DNA of 64,000 nucleotides. Source: Hornefia butyriciproducens (GTDB lineage Bacteria > Bacillota > Clostridia > Peptostreptococcales > Anaerovoracaceae). The notes under the pieces were generated by a model. It had not been told where the DNA came from. It worked only from the letters and a program-made list of their open reading frames with translations, and ran no database searches. Shown here piece after piece: positions 59,465 to 64,000 of this stretch (positions are counted from its first letter, which is position 1; each line of letters starts with the position of its first letter). The translations under genes were made by a program, and so were the position numbers. The DNA is taken from assembly GCF_009695915.1 (NCBI RefSeq), contig NZ_VUMZ01000001.1, positions 434,001-498,000 of the forward strand. Direction: 5' to 3'.

Positions 59465-60853
59465 CTATCTGGAAAGATATTCGTCGATTCCGGCCGCGGC
59501 AACCTTGCCTGCGCCCATCGCCTTGATGACGGTTGCGGCTCCTGTTACCGCATCTCCGCCTGCGAAGATCTCCGGACGGTTGGTGTTGGCCTTCTCGTCG
59601 GTTCCGATTCCGCCTCTCTCGTTGGGTTCCAGATTCTCCGTGGTATCGAGAATCAGCTTGTTCAGCTTGGTTCCGATCGCCATGATGACGTAATCCACGT
59701 CCTCGACGAAGTTGGAGCCTTTAATCTCAACCGGGCGTCTTCTTCCGGAGGCATCCGGCTCACCCAGTTCCATCTTGACGCACTCGATGCCCTTGACGTC
59801 GCCGTTGCCATCGTCCAGGATACGAACCGGATTCGTCAGATAGTGGAAGATGATGCCTTCTTCCTCCGCATGATGGATTTCCTCAGCTCTGGCGGGAATC
59901 TCATCAGCGGAACGGCGGTAAATGATGTACACATCGTCCGCGCCCATTCTCTTGGCACATCTGGCGGCGTCCATCGCAACGTTTCCGCCTCCGACGACTG
60001 CGATGCGCTTGCGGTGCATGATCGGAGTATCATATTCGTCTTTATAGGCCTTCATCAGATTGATTCTGGTCAGATACTCATTCGCGGAGACAACGCCCAG
60101 CAGGTTCTCTCCCGGAATATGCATGAAGGACGGCAGTCCCGCGCCGGTTCCGATAAATACGGATTCATATCCCTCGTCCTTGATCAGCTCATCTACCGTA
60201 ATCGCTCTTCCGATGATGGCGTCTGTAACAAACCGGACGCCCTTCGCCTCCAGCTTGGACACCTCTGCAGCCACGATTTCCTTCGGCAGACGGAACTGCG
60301 GAATACCGTATACCAGTACGCCGCCGGTTTTGTGCAGACTCTCGAAGACCGTCACCTCATAGCCTTTGTTGATCAGATCGCCGGCGCACGCCAGTCCTGC
60401 AGGACCCGCTCCGATAATCGCAACCTTATGGCCGTTACTCTCTGCCTTCGGAATCTCCTCGTCTCCATAGTTCGCAGCGTGCCAGTCCGCAACAAAGCGC
60501 TCCAGACGGCCGATGGAAACCGGCTCGCCCTTGACGCCGCGGACGCACTCGCCTTCACACTGGTTCTCCTGCGGGCAGACACGTCCGCAGATCGCAGGAA
60601 GAGAACTGTCCTCGCTGATGATCTGGTACGCCGCCTCGAAGTCTCCCTCGGCGACCTTTGCCACAAAATCAGGAATCTTAATCATGACCGGACATCCGGA
60701 CATACATGGTTTTTTCCTGCACCGGACGCATCTCATCGCTTCACTGATAGCCATCTCCGGGGTATATCCCAGGGTCACCTCCAGGAAGTTCTTGTTGCGG
60801 ACATTCGGATCCTGCTCCGGCATCGGATTCTTGGTGTTTCTCAAATTAATCAT
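59465..60853 (-). CDS. nfnB: NfnB (NADPH-binding bifurcating subunit, GltD-like)
   Basis: The 462-residue protein has N-terminal cysteines for two [4Fe-4S] clusters (CVRCRKKPCMSGCPV; CGRVCPQENQCEGEC), an FAD loop VAIIGAGPAGLACAGDL near residue 150 and an NADPH loop IAVVGGGNVAMDAARCAKRMG near 285. Homologues are often annotated GltA or glutamate synthase small subunit. Here no large subunit is present and NfnA is adjacent, so an electron-bifurcating NADH-dependent ferredoxin:NADP+ oxidoreductase is likelier. The ATG at 60,853 overlaps the nfnA stop by 8 bases. Confidence 0.9.
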   Translation of the reverse strand: MINLRNTKNPMPEQDPNVRNKNFLEVTLGYTPEMAISEAMRCVRCRKKPCMSGCPVMIKIPDFVAKVAEGDFEAAYQIISEDSSLPAICGRVCPQENQCEGECVRGVKGEPVSIGRLERFVADWHAANYGDEEIPKAESNGHKVAIIGAGPAGLACAGDLINKGYEVTVFESLHKTGGVLVYGIPQFRLPKEIVAAEVSKLEAKGVRFVTDAIIGRAITVDELIKDEGYESVFIGTGAGLPSFMHIPGENLLGVVSANEYLTRINLMKAYKDEYDTPIMHRKRIAVVGGGNVAMDAARCAKRMGADDVYIIYRRSADEIPARAEEIHHAEEEGIIFHYLTNPVRILDDGNGDVKGIECVKMELGEPDASGRRRPVEIKGSNFVEDVDYVIMAIGTKLNKLILDTTENLEPNERGGIGTDEKANTNRPEIFAGGDAVTGAATVIKAMGAGKVAAAGIDEYLSR

Positions 60854-61700
60854 AGTAACGTACACCTCCTGTCAGACGGCAAACGTGTTCTCTGTCGTAT
60901 TTTTCCTGCTCGCCATAGTACGCGCTTCTCTGAAGCACCTCGTCCCAGTCAACCTTGGAGCCGTCGAATTCCGGTCCGTCCACGCAGACGAACTTGTCCT
61001 CGCCGTCAATGTTGACGCGGCAGCCGCCGCACATTCCGGTTCCGTCGATCATATATGCCGTCAGGGACGCAATGGATTTGATTCCATGCTTCTCTGCAAT
61101 CTGACAGGTGAACTTCATCATGATCGGCGGTCCGATCGCGACGATTTCGTCGTATTCGTTGCCTTCGCTGATCAGCTGCTCCAGTTTTTCAGTGGTGAAC
61201 ATCTTCTCGCCCGCGCTTCCGTCATCGGTCACCAGGAACAGACGATCTGTTCCCGCCGCGAACTCATCCTGCAGGATGACCAGATCTTTGTTCTTGAAAC
61301 CGGTGATCATGTCCACGTGGATGCCGTGGTCATGCATCCCGACTGCGAGAGGATACGCCAGAGCATTTCCGGTGCCTCCGCCGACAACGCAGACCTTTTT
61401 CAGTCCTTCCATGTTCGTCGGTTTTCCCAGCGGTCCGACGATGTCTGCGAAGCAGTCGCCGACCTCCATCTGATCCATCAGCATGGTGGATCTGCCGACC
61501 GCCGCGTAAATCAGGTCGATAGTGCCCTTCTCGGAGTCATGTCCCGCCATGGTGAGAGGAACTCTCTCACCATATTCGTCAGTACGAAGGATAATGAACT
61601 GACCCGGTTTCGCCTTTCTGGCGACCAGCGGTGCGCTGATCACCAGCCAGGTGATATTATCATTAAGTTTTCTTTTACTTAGAATTTCAAACCTTTTCAT
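60846..61700 (-). CDS. nfnA: NfnA (NADH-binding bifurcating subunit)
   Basis: The 284-residue protein has the ferredoxin-reductase-like fold of dihydroorotate dehydrogenase electron-transfer subunits: PLVARKAKPGQFIILRTDEYGERVPLTM for FAD, VCVVGGGTGNALAYPLA for NADH, and a C-terminal [2Fe-2S] motif DGTGMCGGCRV...KFVCVDGPEF. It pairs with NfnB to couple NADH and reduced ferredoxin oxidation to NADP+ reduction. It is 18 bases after the PFOR stop. AAAGGAGG precedes the ATG. Confidence 0.9.
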   Translation of the reverse strand: MKRFEILSKRKLNDNITWLVISAPLVARKAKPGQFIILRTDEYGERVPLTMAGHDSEKGTIDLIYAAVGRSTMLMDQMEVGDCFADIVGPLGKPTNMEGLKKVCVVGGGTGNALAYPLAVGMHDHGIHVDMITGFKNKDLVILQDEFAAGTDRLFLVTDDGSAGEKMFTTEKLEQLISEGNEYDEIVAIGPPIMMKFTCQIAEKHGIKSIASLTAYMIDGTGMCGGCRVNIDGEDKFVCVDGPEFDGSKVDWDEVLQRSAYYGEQEKYDREHVCRLTGGVRYYD

Positions 61701-61718
61701 CTTCAGAACCCTCCTTTC

Positions 61719-64000
61719 CTAATTGTCGTAGCTCTTCTTTTCCTGAAGCAGATGTTCATACCTCTCCACAGATTCCTTCTCGGACTGCGTGAACAGAGCT
61801 TCCGCTCTCTCCGGGAATTTCAGCTTCAGCGAGTTGTAACGGACTTCGCCCATGATGAAGTCACGGAAGCTGTCGGTCGGCTTGTGGCTGTCGAGGAACA
61901 GCGGATTTCCGCCTTCTTCAGCAACTGCCGGGTTGAATCTCATCAGATTCCAGTATCCGGAGCGTACCGCTTCCTTCATCTCCAGCATGGCCTTGTTCAT
62001 GCCCTTCTTGATTCCGTGGTTGATGCACGGCGCATACGCGAGAATCAGGGAAGGTCCGTCATAAGCCTCGGCCTCTCTCAGCGCTCTCAGCGTCTGCTCA
62101 GGATTGGCTCCCATCGCGATCTTGGCGACATATACGTACCCGTAAGCCATGGCGATCTGCGCCAGATCCTTCTTCTTGACCTCTTTGCCGGAAGCTGCGA
62201 ATTTCGCCACAGCGCCGGTCGGGGTGGACTTGGAGGCCTGTCCGCCTGTATTGGAGTAAACCTCAGTATCGAATACCAGGATATTCACGTTCTGTCTGGA
62301 GGCGATGACGTGATCCAGTCCGCCGTAGCCGATGTCATAAGCCCAGCCGTCGCCGCCGAAGATCCACATGGACGGCTTGACCAGCATATCCTTATTGTCC
62401 AGAACGAACCGGGCGTCCTCATTGCTGTCCGCGATCTTCTCACAGGCAGCGACCAGATTGTCACCGGTAATGCCGGAGGATTCCGCATCATCCATGGTCG
62501 CCAGCCACGCCTTGGCCGGTACGCCGATGGTCTCAACGAGTCTTTCCGCAGCATGCTTCACTTCATCTCTTCTGTTGTTTACAGACGTTGCCATACCGAG
62601 TCCAAACTCCGCGTTGTCCTCAAAGAGGGAATTGGACCATGCCGGACCGCGTCCGTCCTTGTTGACCGTGTACGGCGTGCTCGGAGCACTGTGCCCCCAG
62701 ATAGAGGAGCATCCCGTCGCATTCGCGATGTACATTCTGTCTCCGAAAAGCTGTGTAACCAGCTTGGCGTAAGGAGACTCTCCGCATCCCGGGCAGGCGC
62801 CTGAGAACTCAAGCAGCGGCCGCAGGAACTGAGATCCCTTGACGGTATTCGACTTGAAGGGAACCTCCTTCTCCGGAACGTCTTTGAACAGATAATCGAA
62901 TTTCTTCTGGCTGCTCTGAACGATCTCGTCCTCCGCGGGTTTCATCTCCAGGGCTTTCTTTCTGGCCGGGCATACATCCGCGCAGGATCCGCATCCGGAG
63001 CAGTCCAGAGCGGAAATACCGATGGAGAAGAACTTGTCCTTTGTGCCCTTCATCGGCAGGTAATCACCGTTCGCTCCCGCGACCTCGGATTCATCCATGA
63101 CAAACGGCCGGATAACGCCGTGGGGGCAGACATAGGAGCACAGGTTGCACTGCATACAGTTTTCCTTGATCCATTTTGGAACATCTGTGGCAATGCCGCG
63201 CTTCTCGAAGGCAGCCGTGCCGGAAGGCTCGGTTCCGTCTGCAGATGTCATATATGCCGATACCGGAATATTATCTCCGTTCATAGTTGCCATCGGCACC
63301 AGAATGTCATTCAGGAATGTAGACATCTCTTCATCCCGTCCGACCAGTTTCTCCGGAGCCGGGTCGTCCGGTGCCTCCGCCCAGGAAGCGGGAACCTCCA
63401 CCTTGTGGACGTTCTTGATTCCGGCGTCCACGGCAGCGCAGTTCATATCGACGATGTTCTGACCCTTCTTGCCGTAGCTCTTCTTAATCATTTCCTTCAT
63501 GTAGCCTTCCGCCTCATCGATCGGAATGATATCCGCAAGTTTGAAGAATGCAGCCTGAAGGATGGAGTTCGTTCTCCGTGCGCCCAGACCGATTTCCTTT
63601 GCGATGGAAACGGCGTCGCAGGTGTAGAACTGAACGTTGTTCTTTGCAATATATCTCTTGACCTTTGCCGGAATATGCTCCTCAAGCTCCTCGTCATTCC
63701 AGACGCAGTTCAGCAGGAAGAATCCGCCCGGTTTGACATCCTGCACCATGTCATATTTCTGCAGATACGCAGAATTGTGACACGCCACGAAGTCTGCCTG
63801 TTTGACATAATATGTGGATCTGATCGGTTTGTCGCCGAAACGCAGATGCGAAATGGTGACGCCGCCCGACTTCTTGGAGTCATACTGGAAGTATGCCTGT
63901 ACCTTTTTGTCGGTATGGTCGCCGATGATCTTGACGCTGTTCTTGTTGGCGCCGACTGTGCCGTCTGCACCCAGACCCCAGAACTTGCAGGCCTTTGTGC
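61719..64000 (-). CDS. Pyruvate:ferredoxin oxidoreductase, C-terminal part (runs off the right edge)
   Basis: The open frame enters from beyond 64,000 and ends at 61,719, so about 760 residues are visible. It includes the gamma-type domain (SYLQKYDMVQD region), two ferredoxin motifs (CMQCNLCSYVCPHGVIRP and CSGCGSCADVCPARKKAL), the extra CPGCGESPYAKL cluster residues, and the thiamine-diphosphate domain (FGGDGWAYDIGYGGLDHVI, FDTEVYSNTGGQASKSTPTGA). It oxidises pyruvate to acetyl-CoA and reduces ferredoxin. It sits upstream of nfnAB, which can use that ferredoxin. The N-terminal domains lie outside the window. Confidence 0.96.
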   Translation of the reverse strand, partial: TKACKFWGLGADGTVGANKNSVKIIGDHTDKKVQAYFQYDSKKSGGVTISHLRFGDKPIRSTYYVKQADFVACHNSAYLQKYDMVQDVKPGGFFLLNCVWNDEELEEHIPAKVKRYIAKNNVQFYTCDAVSIAKEIGLGARRTNSILQAAFFKLADIIPIDEAEGYMKEMIKKSYGKKGQNIVDMNCAAVDAGIKNVHKVEVPASWAEAPDDPAPEKLVGRDEEMSTFLNDILVPMATMNGDNIPVSAYMTSADGTEPSGTAAFEKRGIATDVPKWIKENCMQCNLCSYVCPHGVIRPFVMDESEVAGANGDYLPMKGTKDKFFSIGISALDCSGCGSCADVCPARKKALEMKPAEDEIVQSSQKKFDYLFKDVPEKEVPFKSNTVKGSQFLRPLLEFSGACPGCGESPYAKLVTQLFGDRMYIANATGCSSIWGHSAPSTPYTVNKDGRGPAWSNSLFEDNAEFGLGMATSVNNRRDEVKHAAERLVETIGVPAKAWLATMDDAESSGITGDNLVAACEKIADSNEDARFVLDNKDMLVKPSMWIFGGDGWAYDIGYGGLDHVIASRQNVNILVFDTEVYSNTGGQASKSTPTGAVAKFAASGKEVKKKDLAQIAMAYGYVYVAKIAMGANPEQTLRALREAEAYDGPSLILAYAPCINHGIKKGMNKAMLEMKEAVRSGYWNLMRFNPAVAEEGGNPLFLDSHKPTDSFRDFIMGEVRYNSLKLKFPERAEALFTQSEKESVERYEHLLQEKKSYDN

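Noticed and set aside
59465-60853. Glutamate synthase small subunit
   Set aside because: No large subunit is nearby and an NfnA-type gene overlaps the start. NfnB fits better.
59843-61682. Plus-strand frames opposite nfnAB
   Set aside because: NfnA and NfnB motifs are complete on the minus strand, and the plus frames have no supported start.

Overview
The window looks like a chromosomal segment of a strictly anaerobic, amino-acid-fermenting member of the Clostridia. An Anaerovoracaceae- or Peptostreptococcales-like organism is my inference only. The pointers are a V-type ATPase operon whose membrane rotor keeps every sodium ligand, pyruvate:ferredoxin oxidoreductase, the NfnAB electron-bifurcating pair, WhiA, a lysine-fermentation enzyme (Kce), and a sigma-54 activator with a 3,5-diaminohexanoate dehydrogenase-like sensor domain. 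No rRNA, tRNA or CRISPR array was seen.

Left third, about 1-20,867: AT-richer accessory DNA made of small modules, each with its own regulator. In order these are an MFS fragment; nitroreductase-Rrf2-oxidoreductase; an arsenic operon (arsR, acr3, truncated permease); flavin reductase and flavodoxin-like genes with a divergent HxlR regulator; a SirTM sirtuin operon whose macrodomain gene is broken; a SnoaL-like gene sharing an operator with an Rrf2 gene; a DsbA-like gene, a radical SAM gene and ArsR; and a run of small unknown genes around an ATP-grasp gene (16.2-20.8 kb). Three serine-recombinase tails, three copies of a dispersed repeat and two spare 3' ends of rlmD are scattered through it. 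The spare 3' ends (11,460 and 16,040) lie in the same orientation as the intact rlmD at 20,868. The region therefore reads as repeated integration of mobile elements into the 3' end of rlmD, followed by decay.

Middle, 20,868-43,853: core genome. It holds rlmD, a nine-gene V-ATPase operon (G/H-I-K-E-C-F-A-B-D), a winged-helix gene, a TetR-controlled MMPL exporter with its secreted YhgE/Pip-like partner, and the murB-PHP-rapZ-whiA cell-envelope cluster. In that cluster kce occupies the place usually held by yvcK/glmR.

Right, 43,835-64,000: a four-gene leftward operon of highly unusual content, in transcription order a sigma-54 activator fused to a KDD-like domain, a ~1,598-residue HD/helical-repeat/NadD-like/GNAT-like/PRTase-like protein, a lactate-dehydrogenase-like NAD protein and a flavodoxin-like protein. 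Then come pstSCAB-phoU, a secreted C69 peptidase, nfnAB and the 3' part of the PFOR gene, which runs off the right edge. The four-gene operon is the best candidate for an undescribed system. Its regulator resembles a lysine-fermentation enzyme, and a second enzyme of that pathway is encoded 12 kb away.

Limits: all assignments are from reading the sequence by eye. No database search, structure prediction or statistics were run.
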